This document shows positions 43,101 through 53,134 of a stretch of DNA of 64,000 nucleotides, one piece after another; the stretch's first letter is position 1, and each line of letters starts with the position of its first letter. The DNA lies in NCBI RefSeq assembly GCF_963678635.1, contig NC_087069.1, positions 47,572,276 through 47,636,275 of the forward strand, in the 5' to 3' direction. The position numbers and the translations under genes are program-made. The notes beneath the pieces are model-generated. The model was given only the letters and a program-made list of their open reading frames with translations. It was not told the DNA's origin and ran no database searches. The DNA comes from Symsagittifera roscoffensis (lineage: Eukaryota > Xenacoelomorpha > Acoela > Convolutidae).

Positions 43101-45183
43101 CAAAAAATTAGTCGCGGAATGGTCAAAAAATTAGTTGCGGGAAGGCCGATAAATTAGTCGCGGGATGGTTAAAAAATTAGTCGCGGAATGGTCGAAAAAT
43201 TAGTTGCGGGATGGTCAAAAAATTAGGGAAGGCCGATAAATTAGTCGCGGGATAGTCATAAATTAGTCGCCGAAGGGTCGAAAAATTAGTTGCGGGATGG
43301 TCGAAAAATTAGGGAAGGCCGATAAATTAGTCGCGGGATGGTAAAAAATTTAGTCGCGGAATGGTCGAAAAATTAGTTGCGAGATGGTCGAAAAATTAGG
43401 GAAGGCCGATAAATTAGTCGCGGGATGGTCAAAAAATTAGTCGCGGATTGGTCGAAAAATTAATTGCGGGATGGTCGAAAAATTAGGGAAGGCCGATAAA
43501 TTAGTCGCGGGATGGTCAAAAAATTAGTCGCGGAATGGTCGAAAAATTAGTTGCGGGATGGTCGAAAAATTAGGGAAGGCCGATAAATTATTCGCGGGAT
43601 GGTCAAAAAATTAGTCGCGGAATGGTCAAAAAATTAGTTGCGGGATGGTCGAAAAATTAGGGAAGGCCGATAAGATAGTCGCGGGATGGTAGAAAAAATT
43701 AGTCGCGGAATGGTCGAAAAATTAGTTGCGCGATGGTCAAAAAATTAGAGAAGGCCGATAAATTAGTCGCGGGATGGTCATAAATTGGTCGCCGAATGGT
43801 CGAAAAATTAGTTGCGGGATGGTCGAAAAATTAGGGAAGGCCGATAAATTAGTCGCGGGATGGTAAAAAAATTAGTCACGGAATGGTCAAAAATTAGTTG
43901 CGGGATGGTCGAAAAATTAGGGAAGGCCGATAAATTAGTCGCGAGATGGTCAAAAAATTAGTCGCGGATTGGTCGAAAAATTAATTGCGGGATGGTCGAA
44001 AAATTAGGGAAGGCCGATAAATTAGTCGCGGGATGGTCATAAATTAGTCGCCGAATGGTCGAAAAATTAGTTGCGGGATGGTCGAAAAATTAGGGAAGGC
44101 CGATAAACTATTCGCGGGATGGTCAAAAAATTAGTCGCGGAATGGTCAAAAAATTAGTCGCGGAATGGTCAAAAAATTAGTTGCGGGAAGGCCGATAAAT
44201 TAGTCGCGGGATGGTTAAAAAATTAGTCGCGGAATGGTCGAAAAATTAGTTGCGGGATTGTCAAAAAATTAGGGAAGGCCGATAAATTAGTTGCGGGATG
44301 GTCATAAATTAGTCGCCGAATGGTCGAAAAATTAGTTGCGGGATGGTCGAAAAATTAGGGAAGGCCGATAAATTAGTCGCGGGATGGTAAAAAAATTAGT
44401 CGCGGAATGGTCGAAAATTTAGTTGCGGGATGGTCGAAAAAATAGGGAAGGCCGATAAATTAGTCGCGGGATGGTCAAAAAATTAGTCGCGGATTAGTCG
44501 AAAAATTAATTGCGCGATGGTCGAAAAATTAGGGAAGGCCGATAAAATAGTCGCGGATTGGTCAAAAAATTAGTCAAGGAATGGTCGAAAAATTAGTTGC
44601 GGGATGGTCGAAAAATTAGGGAAGGCCGATAAATTATTCGCGGGATGGTCAAAAAAATAGTCGCGGAACGGTCAAAAAATTAGTTGCGGGATGGTCGAAA
44701 AATTAGGGAAGGCCGATAAATTAGTCGCGGGATGGTAAAAAAATTAGTCGCGGAATGGTCGAAAAATTAGTTGCGGGATGGTCAAAAAATTAGGGAAGGC
44801 CGATAAATTAGTCGCGGGATGGTCATAAATTGGTCGCCGAATGGTCGAAAACTTAGTTGCGGGATGGTCGAAAAATTAGGGAAGGCCGATAAATTAGTCG
44901 CGGGATGGTAAAAAAATTAGTCGCGGAATGGTCGAAAAATTAGTTGCGGGATGGTCGAAAAATTAGGGAAGGCCGATAAATTAGTCGCGGGATGGTCAAA
45001 AAATTAGTCGCGGAATGGTCGAAAATTTAGTTGCGGGACGGTCGAAAATTTAGTTGCGGGATGGTCGAAAAATTAGTTGCGGGATGATCGAAAAGTTAGT
45101 CGCGGAATAATCAAAAAATTAGTCGCGAGATGATAAAAAATTAATCGCGGGATGGTCGAAAAATTAGTCACGGCGATCGAAAA
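31173..45183. repeat. 14-kb minisatellite, 87-bp unit with 23-bp subunits
   Basis: The whole stretch is a tandem array. The basic unit is 87 bp: an 18-bp block containing GGGAAGGCC plus three 23-bp subunits, each an (A)AAAATTAG half followed by a TCGCGGGATGGTC, TCGCGGAATGGTC or TTGCGGGATGGTC half. At 87 bp this gives about 160 units. A marked variant unit ('GATAATTTAG...GGATAGTCAGG...GGTTGAAAAAGTAG...GGACG') recurs from 33331 to 41839 at intervals near 433, 520, 607 and 694 bp, which are 5, 6, 7 and 8 units. The array edges are less regular: subunits decay and shorten after about 45000. No coding function is apparent; frames are repeatedly cut by TAG. Confidence 0.97.
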
Positions 45184-46204
45184 GTACATTATGTTAACCC
45201 CATTTTCATTTTTTTCTCATTGATCCCAGAGGACCAACGACTGAAAACTGAGTCAGATCGGTTATCGGATCCGCAGTAGCTTCGGATTTAATTTCATTTT
45301 TCGATTCCTGTTTTCTAATTTCGACCACTTTGACCTCTTCCAGCTTGACTGCCTCTGCCTGCATGTTGTGTCTTTTGGCAAAATCATGCTTCTTAACCTC
45401 GGCTGGACAAATTGCTGTCGTTCGCTGCTTTTTTCTTTGACTTTAATGCTCAATAAATAGCCGCAAACTTTAAAAATGTAGTTCTTACCATCGCTACTGT
45501 ATCCAACTTTGTTTGTCAGCATCACTGAACATTACAGCAAGCAGCCCCGGCACTCTAATTACTTTTATTGACACTGAGGTTTCTTCAACCTCAGTTTCCG
45601 GATGTAGCTTCTCATAGGTTAAACCTTAAGGAGCGGTTCATCGTACTGTTTTCCTAGCCACTTGTATTTCGATGGTCTAATTCTTTCTTTCACTGTTTTT
45701 TGGTAGAAATTGGAGTCCCAACCACACAAAAATATCGTGCTGATCTATGCGAGTCTCGATCATTGGCGCTCGGCCTAATCTTGTTCCTAGCAACTCATCA
45801 CTTCTCAGGTTCCGAGTCATCGCGTTCTTCTTTCGAAAGTAGCAGTTCTTACAAACATGTTCCATCTAAAATAGTAGAAATTTCAAACTTCATTCAATTT
45901 AATTTTTGGTTCAATAAAAAAATTCAGAAATCGATTGTTCGGATTTCCTGAGAAGTGTGCCAGGTAGAGCGACAGATTTTTGACTCACTTCCCGATTTTC
46001 AAGAGGTTTTTAATGTTTAAACAGTCATCAAAGTAACAGAAATATTAACTGACAAACAGCAAGCGTTTACTTGAAAGCTATAAAACTTTGATTCCATTTA
46101 AGAATTTCTGATTTTTTGCTTGCAAAACTGTAAAACAATAAATTCCAGTATACGCGTTTTTTTTTAATGTGCAGTTAGCTAGACAGGTCAGTTAGCAAAA
46201 TTTT
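45184..46204. other. Unclassified sequence, weak coding-like fragment on minus strand
   Basis: Between the array and the LINE fragment there is no recognised gene. On the minus strand, about 45220-45440 reads as a charged Lys/Glu-rich open segment ending in a stop near 45221, and 45440-45530 is open in a different minus frame; this could be a broken gene or an exon with a frameshift. The open frames at 45677-45951 on both strands show no domain. Confidence that any of this is a gene is low. Confidence 0.3.
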
Positions 46205-46785
46205 TAATGTGCAGCTAGCAAAATGAATGGAATAATTATTGAAGAAAAACAATCGTTCCGATACTTAAGTGTTCAAATTGACTCTAAACTTTCCTTTACT
46301 GATCATATTACAAAAATTAGAAATAAATTGTCGAGGTTTTGTGGGATGTATTACAGAGTGAGGGAAGTTTCAGGTAAATATCAACAATTGAAAGCATATA
46401 ACCCGTGAAACCCGTTTTACAGTACGGGGTTTTGGCTTATGCGTCAACAGACAAAACGAAATTAGAAACAATTGAACTTAAAATTAAATGGCTTATAAAA
46501 ACTATTTGTTTTAAAAAAATAAACGAAAGCATCAAAGAACTGAGACAAAAACGCAAAATATACTTCGTAAAGGAATTACTTATCTATGAATTATTAAAGT
46601 TTCTTTGTAATGTTTTGAGAAAAGAGTGCATATCGGCCATTGTCCAGGAAGCTAAAACTGAGAAAATTTTGAACACAATTTTGAATAAGAGAGTTTTAGC
46701 TAGGCAGATACCTGTGCAATCAAAGGGTAATCAAAAAAAACTTTTGTCAAAGTTAGAATTAAAAAACCTTTCAACTTTGTTCTAA
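46205..46785 (+). pseudogene. LINE reverse transcriptase C-terminal fragment (copy A)
   Basis: The sequence encodes the end of a non-LTR retrotransposon RT. One frame (46223-46408) has a YLSVQIDSKLSF..HI..I..KL pattern, and a second (46405-46785) begins KPVLQYGVLAYASTDKT and continues with a Lys/Leu-rich tail. These resemble the thumb and tail of Jockey/CR1/I-type RTs, where 'QYGI..YG' is common. A short deletion near the junction shifts the frame: copy B at 60385 retains six extra bases (GCTTAT) that copy A lacks, and copy A has a stop there. The fragment is 5' truncated, as is usual for dead LINE copies. Confidence 0.6.
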
Positions 46786-49735
46786 AATACTACCCAAATT
46801 TTGTAACTAAGATTCAGAGCTGCACACAATATCAATTACAAATCTTCAACCATGAGTTGTTGGACAATTTCCTTCTAGGAAATTATCAACTGTTTGAACT
46901 CATTTTTGAGTAGCACTAGTATTTAAAAAAATATTTGCTGTCAAGGGTAGGTATACTGCTGAAAACTTCCCCTTTTTTGCTTTAAAATTTGTTTTCCTCT
47001 TTAAATCATTAAATCTTTTTTTTTGATTTCTTGATTAAGTATCGATATTAAAAAATAACAGAAGTCATAGCAGGATCAGAGGCGCCTGAAAACGGGCTGC
47101 ATAGTTCCATGGCGTTCTCGCATTGAGATTTCGTTTAGTTGTGAATGTAGTAACTTTTACATTGAGTGGAATCTATTTTGCAAATAATTTATTATGATTA
47201 TTATTACAGGGTATTTGCTGATCTTATCAACTAAAAAATACGAAATATCGCAATCAAAAACAAAATTCTAGTAAACATCAAATAAATGAATAAGAGAAAT
47301 AACAAACAATCATCTAGAAACATAAAAATCAACTAACAGATATCAAAATTTTTCCTAACAACCTAAATTTTTTTGATTTTTATTGAAGATTTTATCGGAT
47401 TTGGGCTTGCAAAACTGTAATAGCAAAGTATCCCGGTATATTGAAATTTTTAAAGTGCAGTTTGCTATCCTAGAGTTGTTGCTCATCATGTGTACCAAGG
47501 TGTCAGACAAAAGTTTGCGTCACTCTAAAACGAAGTTAACCATTAAGTTCGCCAATAATTTTTGCTGTTTTTTGTTTTCTCAAGATTGTTAGAAAAGTTA
47601 CAATAAATGAATTTTGTCTTATAAGAAAAATGTAAGATAGGAATTTTTCTACGAAAATGTTTCAAATTTTTTTTTTTATTTTTCTAATAACCTGTTTAAA
47701 AATTCTTTGTTGTCGCAGAGTACAGAAAGGGAAGCTCTTAGTTCAAATTTCTCATGAATTTACAGAAAAACACACTAACTGTTAGAAGGTAGTATAGTGC
47801 TGATTACTAGAAATTTTCTCGATATATACCTGAACCCCACATACAACACGTCCGCAGCTATACGACATGATTCGATAATGTTAGTTTTTCAATGTCTCCA
47901 AAAATTTTCGAACCGTTAACCACCTACAACTGGGAGAGTTGTTTTCAAAGAATCAATTTTTTTGTTTTGGAAACCCTAGTTCGAGCTACATACCTTATAA
48001 CTACTACCTTAAAATTTTTACCTGCAAAAAATGAAAAAATTGTTTTGTTTTCTGTGCAAGCAGAGAACCTTTGAAATAGTACTAATATTATTAAAAAACA
48101 TGATAAAAGTTTTTTTTCGTACTACTTTTTTATTAAAAAAAAAATCCCCTAGAGCCTAATTTTGTGAGAAGATGTGAGATTTTAAAAAAAAGTTCTAAAA
48201 TCACGACTTTGATTATCACGGGTAGGGTTTCAGGAGTAATCAAAACTAGTTTTTAAAATTATGCCCCGAGCTTTTTGAACATTTTATGACTCCAGCTTTT
48301 TAAGTGTAATGAAAACCCATGAAGCATATAGAGTTTTTCAAAATATTTTTCTCAAATGCTCCCTCAAACTACAAGAAAAACTTAGAATAAAGACAAGGAG
48401 TAACTTGCAAGTAAAATATAGTTTAAAAAAAAAGACAAAAACTCAACGTACAGCCGGACAACTAATTGGTTTTTATTTCAAATAATCGAAAAATTTACTG
48501 ATAAAAATTATTCTGTGACGTTTTGCTTCTCTCACATTTCGCTATTTAGGTTTTAGGCTCCTGGCCATTCCCCCAACTCTACATTTGATTTCCAGTTTTG
48601 AAAAACTATACTTACATTGCCTTTTTTAAACGAAACTTGGCGATCAAATTAATTATGATAAACAAACGTTTTTCTTACCTTACATCATCATAGGTTAATT
48701 TGCCTTAACTCCAATTGAACTTTTTTCATCAGTGCATTCCCAGTCAATCTTTGGATTTTTTCATCTAAAAAACAAAAAATCAGAATTATTTTGATTTTTA
48801 CTGAAAAAACTGGGACTTTTCTTCAATGCCCCCCCCCCCCCTCCCCCCAACCGCTAACTTTCATTTTCAGTGTTGATAAACGGAATTATCGCTCTCAATA
48901 CGCACTGAAATTTAGCATCATGAACAAGTAACAACAGAACTTTGCTGCTAAATTGTACATTGAAAACCTGGGCTACTTTGCAGTTGCTTCTCTTAGTTTT
49001 TCTGAAAATCAATTTATGAAAGTCTAGTTCAACTGCATCAAAAAGTTTCAGCGTGAACAAGTGACTAATTTTATACAACCATTTATGCATGCAAACTGCC
49101 GTGTGAATAAATTTGAACAGCTTTATTTTGTTTTGTAAATTTACGAGGGGAGGGAAACTGGAATAGAGCCTAAATTGCGCATTTGGCCACACTAATACGT
49201 GAAATTCTTTTGAAATAATAATAATTATAGAAAGACCGGGTGAAAAAGAGCACAAACATGTTATAGTTTTAGTTTTACTCATTAAGTAACAGAGTGTCCG
49301 CACATTGTTATTTCACACAAAACGAGGACATTTGAACTGCTGGTGGCAATAATGGGACAGAAATAAGAAAAATTAACCTATTTATGAAACGATACTTTAA
49401 AGTTCGTTACGAAAACTGACTGCCTAATTATGATTCTCAGAATTCGGCGACTACTGTTCCTATTTCCACCGCCTAGCACAAGCATTATTTCCATGGCATA
49501 AAATTTGTCGTACAAGGTTGAGCATGTTGAGCAAAAATGTTTGTTATGGTGGCTCTTTAATTTGTCCCCACCTGCAAATTTTTCAGAGTTTTTTTTTCTG
49601 TTCACATTGTCGGATTGGGCTCTCCCCCTCCCCCATCTCATACGACCATCAGTTTTATGGTTTAACGAATGATTTTACAAGGTTAATTATCAAGACCAAA
49701 TATTTTTGTCATGGCCTAATCAGCCTGCATGTCAA
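46232..49735 (+). repeat. Duplicated segment, copy A
   Basis: It aligns in the same orientation with 60223-64000. Both copies contain the LINE fragment, then the same order of noncoding landmarks: GAGGCGCCTGAAA, GTATTTGCTGATCTTAT, the C-run before TCCCCCC (48828 / 63124), the family-2 right half (49030-49170 / 63311-63462) and the family-1 composite. Reading matched blocks shows few differences. Copy B has about 270 bp after 62080 that copy A lacks, and part of the LINE region upstream of 60352 is replaced in copy B. Confidence 0.8.
46786..49550. other. Noncoding part of duplicated segment A
   Basis: No gene is supported. Open frames here (47383, 47892, 48854 minus) are not preserved by conservative changes in copy B; for instance, the frame at 47892 is stopped early in the matching place at 61921. 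The region contains a run of about 13 C at 48830 and a family-2 right half at 49030-49170. Confidence 0.55.
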
Positions 49736-49820
49736 TTTGCATGACAATCTGACAAAGTGAACAGTAACTTCAAATACAACAAACTGCAGGGTGGGGGGGG
49801 GATGGGGAGGAAAAAGAGCC
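49551..49820 (-). mobile_element. Composite: family-1 left half plus inverted full family-1 element
   Basis: 49551-49617 reads as a plus-orientation family-1 left half (GGCTCTTTAATTTGTCCCCACCTGCAAAT, GTTCACATTGTCGGATTG). 49618-49820 is a full copy in the opposite orientation, from GGCTCTCCCCCTCCCCCATCTCAT through 'AAGGTTAATTATCAAGACCAAATA' to GGAGGAAAAAGAGCC. One insertion into or recombination with another could produce this. The same junction exists in copy B (63841 onward), so it predates the duplication. Confidence 0.6.
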
Positions 49821-52800
49821 GAAAAAGAATAAGAGCCGTTATGGTTTAATTTTGCCGCATGGCAATTTTCAGAACAATCCGACAATGCAAATAAGTTTTT
49901 ACTGATACTAAAGATTGACAGGTGGGAAAAAAGAGAAGTAGCCGGCTTGGCGGGTGAGATATTCGAAGTCACATATGAGTCATAAATTAGCATCAAAAAA
50001 TTGCTGAGATCTAACGATAGATTTTTTTGATTCCCAAATTTGCCGGGTAATCTATTTTTAAAACGAATAAAAACTTCATATTTTTATTTTCTGATAAAAA
50101 AATATAGAAAGTACGTATCATCCAAGTATTATATTATCAATTGGGCAGGATCAAGTGAGTTTCCTTTCCATCAGTTCCCGTATGTTTTTATTTAGTGTTT
50201 TATGAATATCAGGCAGCCATTCATTCAGCCATTATAGCATGCAAAACTACTAATAAAATTTAACAAGACTGCTCGTATCAGGGCGAAGCCCTGAAAGTTC
50301 CGAATACCTTTTAAGGTCTATGGAGCATTAATAAGATGAAAAATTTCAATGTAATAAAAAAAATTAAATTTTTGTTTTGAAAAAATTTGAGATTTTATGT
50401 AAAAACATCCCCCCACACGTCATATTAAGTACAAAGTGATAGATTTTGCGCCTATTAACAAATCAATTATGGCATATAAGCTTCCTTGAACCAATTTGGA
50501 ACGATTTCTAAGACGGATTAAATATCGCTCGCGCGTTAATAGCGCGAAACTTATCGCGCGTTAATTGTCCCAAGTTGGCCAAAATGGCAATCATTAAACC
50601 CCCATAACTTTACGAAAAATAATCACAGGTAAAATATCTTTTCAAATTCAAGCTCAGGAAAACAATAGCTTTCGAATGATAAAAAAAATTCCGTCAAAAA
50701 CGGCTAGTTAAAAAGTCGAAATTTGTCTGAAGAAAAAAAAAAACCCACCCCGAGCACAAATATTCCGTTACTTTCGTATCGATAGTCGGAACAAAAAATG
50801 AAATGGGGGAAAATGAAATGAAATGGAGGAAAAACGGACAAAAAATGGAACAAAAATATCTACCTTTGGTATAATTTTCAAAACATAATGCCATGTAATT
50901 ATTTTTACGGTGTCCAGAATTGTATAAAAATGCAGTGCAGTTTGTGGCTTCCGGTTGCAATCCTGCTTTTGGTCGTTTTGATCCCTCCTCTTCCGACTGA
51001 CTCAACGGAATCAGCAGAACCAGATCAAACAGCAATACACGAAAAGAAACACCAACCTCCGTATTACTTGTGTGGCGTGAGAAGAAAGTGCAAGAAGTGC
51101 AAAAAGGTTTGCCAGTTCGATTATTCATATTTTTTCTTCTCAGCTCTTTTCCTCGCCCTCCATAAAACTGCAGCAAAGATGCCCAAAAACTCAAGCCAAA
51201 ACATAGTTATACCTGAAATTTTTTTTCCGGTTTCGATCCCCCTCCCAAGCCACTTTTGAGTTCAAGGTTTGGAAATTGATTTCAACGATTTTATAATGCA
51301 TGCTAAACAATTTTACCTGGTGAACAAAATAACATTTTGAGAAATTTTTTTTCTCCATGCTTTACACTGTAACATCTTTCATTCAGCCTTTTTATCACGT
51401 AAAGCAACTGAAAATAGTAATTTTGAAGTGTGGGGTGAAACTCGAAGCGTTTGTTCGCGCTGTGCTCTCACTACAAGTCACATGGCGAAAATTCAAAGTC
51501 CTAACTTTTAAGTTTAACTTGTGAACGAAGAGCAGTGTGTGAAAAAATTCGAAACTGATTGATCGAAACAAAAACAAACAAGTTGTTCAGACGCTGCTTT
51601 AAAATTGATTTTTTTATGTTTTCATTTTGCGTATTTTATGACATTGCACTCTACTGTGAAGTACCGAAATTTATGACAGCTCGTTATTCTTGTTTGACTT
51701 GTAATTTCCGATAATTACGGTTATTTTACGTATGAAATGAAATGTTATCTATCAACTAGTTACCCGAAACAGATCTATATCGGAACGAAACGACGCGAAA
51801 ATATGGTCCACCGAACCGGACAGAAACAATTCCTGTATATGAGAAATGGGCTCTTTACCAATTACCCCTTAATTTTTTCTGAACTACAATATATAAAAGA
51901 CGAGTTTAATTTATTTTTTTATAAACTGCATCAAAAAGTGTCAAGCGTGAAGAGGTGAACAAATTTTCTCAACATTTCTTGTATACAAAAAAACCGTGTG
52001 AACAATTTTTGAACAGCGCAACTTTTCATTTTTACGAGGGGGTGGGAAACTGGAAAAAAAACCCAGAATTGACCTGATTGACTTTTGAGCACTCACCTCT
52101 TCTCGCTCTGTTGGGGTGCGAAGATGCTCTCACTAGATTTTATACCGAGAAAAAACAAGGTCATAAATTATGAATTTTCTGGCAAACGAAGAGTAGTTTG
52201 TGACATTGAGCTCCGCTTTTGAATACCGAAATTTATGTCAATTCAATATTCTTTGTTGACTTGTATTTTCCAATAATTGCGGTTGGTTTACGGATAAACT
52301 GAAATGTTGTCAAATAACCAGCTACCCGAAACCGATCTAACTCAGAACGGAAACGATGCAAAAGAAAACAAGGACATAACTTTTTACAGTTTAAAACATC
52401 AAAAGCGCTGTTTGTAAAAGGGCTGGCTCTTTTCCAATTTCCTTATTTTTTGAATCTTATTTTTTTATACTTGTTTTTTTAAAGTAATTTAGGCTGAAGA
52501 GATGATTTTCAGATGTAAAATAACAAGAACAAATGTGTTCAGAATTGTTAATTGGTTCACGATGCCAAGTTCAATTGCATAAGGCCATTGTTAAAGAGGC
52601 TTTTCAAAACTAAATATTGAAATGGGGCAGTGAAGAAGAATCGGGAAGTTTTCAGAAAACAAAATTGAAAAGAAGACTGGAAAAGAGCCGATGTGAAACA
52701 AAAAAATCTACTTAACAAAAGTTGCTTGTTCTTTTTTATGCGTTTGTTTTAGCCATGGTGTCAAGGTGAGAGCAAAAAAGGGACTTAACAGAGACAAGGA

Positions 52801-52934
52801 CAGGAGTGATTCTTGCGCCGTGTCCCTGAGAATTATTACACCGTAGGATATAGAAAAGATAATCAATTTGTCGTGGCAAGTGTTTATCTTCGAATATGTG
52901 GTCCCTACAAGTCACAGGCATCAGAAAAAATAAT
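49821..52934. other. Repeat-rich AT sequence before the assembly gap
   Basis: Inverted-repeat elements lie at 51849-52064 (family 2: GGCTCTTTACCAATTACCCC to TTTACGAGGGGGTGGGAAACTGG) and 52425-52689 (GGCTCTTTTCC to GGAAAAGAGCC). A short CG-rich patch at 50526-50569 repeats CGCGCGTTAAT. Apart from one weak peptide candidate at 50930 there is no supported gene. The 200 bp before the gap should hold the 5' end of the BEL element or its LTR, but I cannot recognise it. Confidence 0.45.
50930..51259 (+). CDS. Possible small secreted Cys/Lys-rich peptide gene
   Basis: From ATG 50930 the frame gives a convincing signal-peptide pattern (MQCSLWLPVAILLLVVLIPP), then a short polar segment and a cluster CGVRRKCKKCKKVC. 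The frame runs to a stop at 51257-51259. The part after about 51107 may be intronic: GGTTTGCC could be a donor and TTCTTCTCAG at 51134-51143 an acceptor, though the 37-nt intron would be short. The second half enters sequence resembling an inverted-repeat element end. No homologue is recognised, and a longer minus-strand frame overlaps it. It may be a chance ORF. Confidence 0.25.
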   Translation: MQCSLWLPVAILLLVVLIPPLPTDSTESAEPDQTAIHEKKHQPPYYLCGVRRKCKKCKKVCQFDYSYFFFSALFLALHKTAAKMPKNSSQNIVIPEIFFPVSIPLPSHF

Positions 52935-53134
52935 NNNNNNNNNNNNNNNNNNNNNNNNNNNNNNNNNNNNNNNNNNNNNNNNNNNNNNNNNNNNNNNNNN
53001 NNNNNNNNNNNNNNNNNNNNNNNNNNNNNNNNNNNNNNNNNNNNNNNNNNNNNNNNNNNNNNNNNNNNNNNNNNNNNNNNNNNNNNNNNNNNNNNNNNNN
53101 NNNNNNNNNNNNNNNNNNNNNNNNNNNNNNNNNN
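52935..53134. other. Assembly gap (200 N)
   Basis: Exactly 200 undetermined bases, a size often used for gaps of unknown length. The BEL/Pao gag frame is open at its right edge, so the gag start and probably the 5' LTR are hidden in or collapsed at this gap. Confidence 0.99.

Noticed and set aside
31173-45183. CRISPR-like array of regular repeats
   Set aside because: The repeats are contiguous variants with no unique spacers, and the context is eukaryotic.
50694-51194. 166-codon minus-strand frame
   Set aside because: Low-complexity, AT-driven composition, no domain, and it overlaps a plus-strand frame with a clearer signal-peptide pattern.
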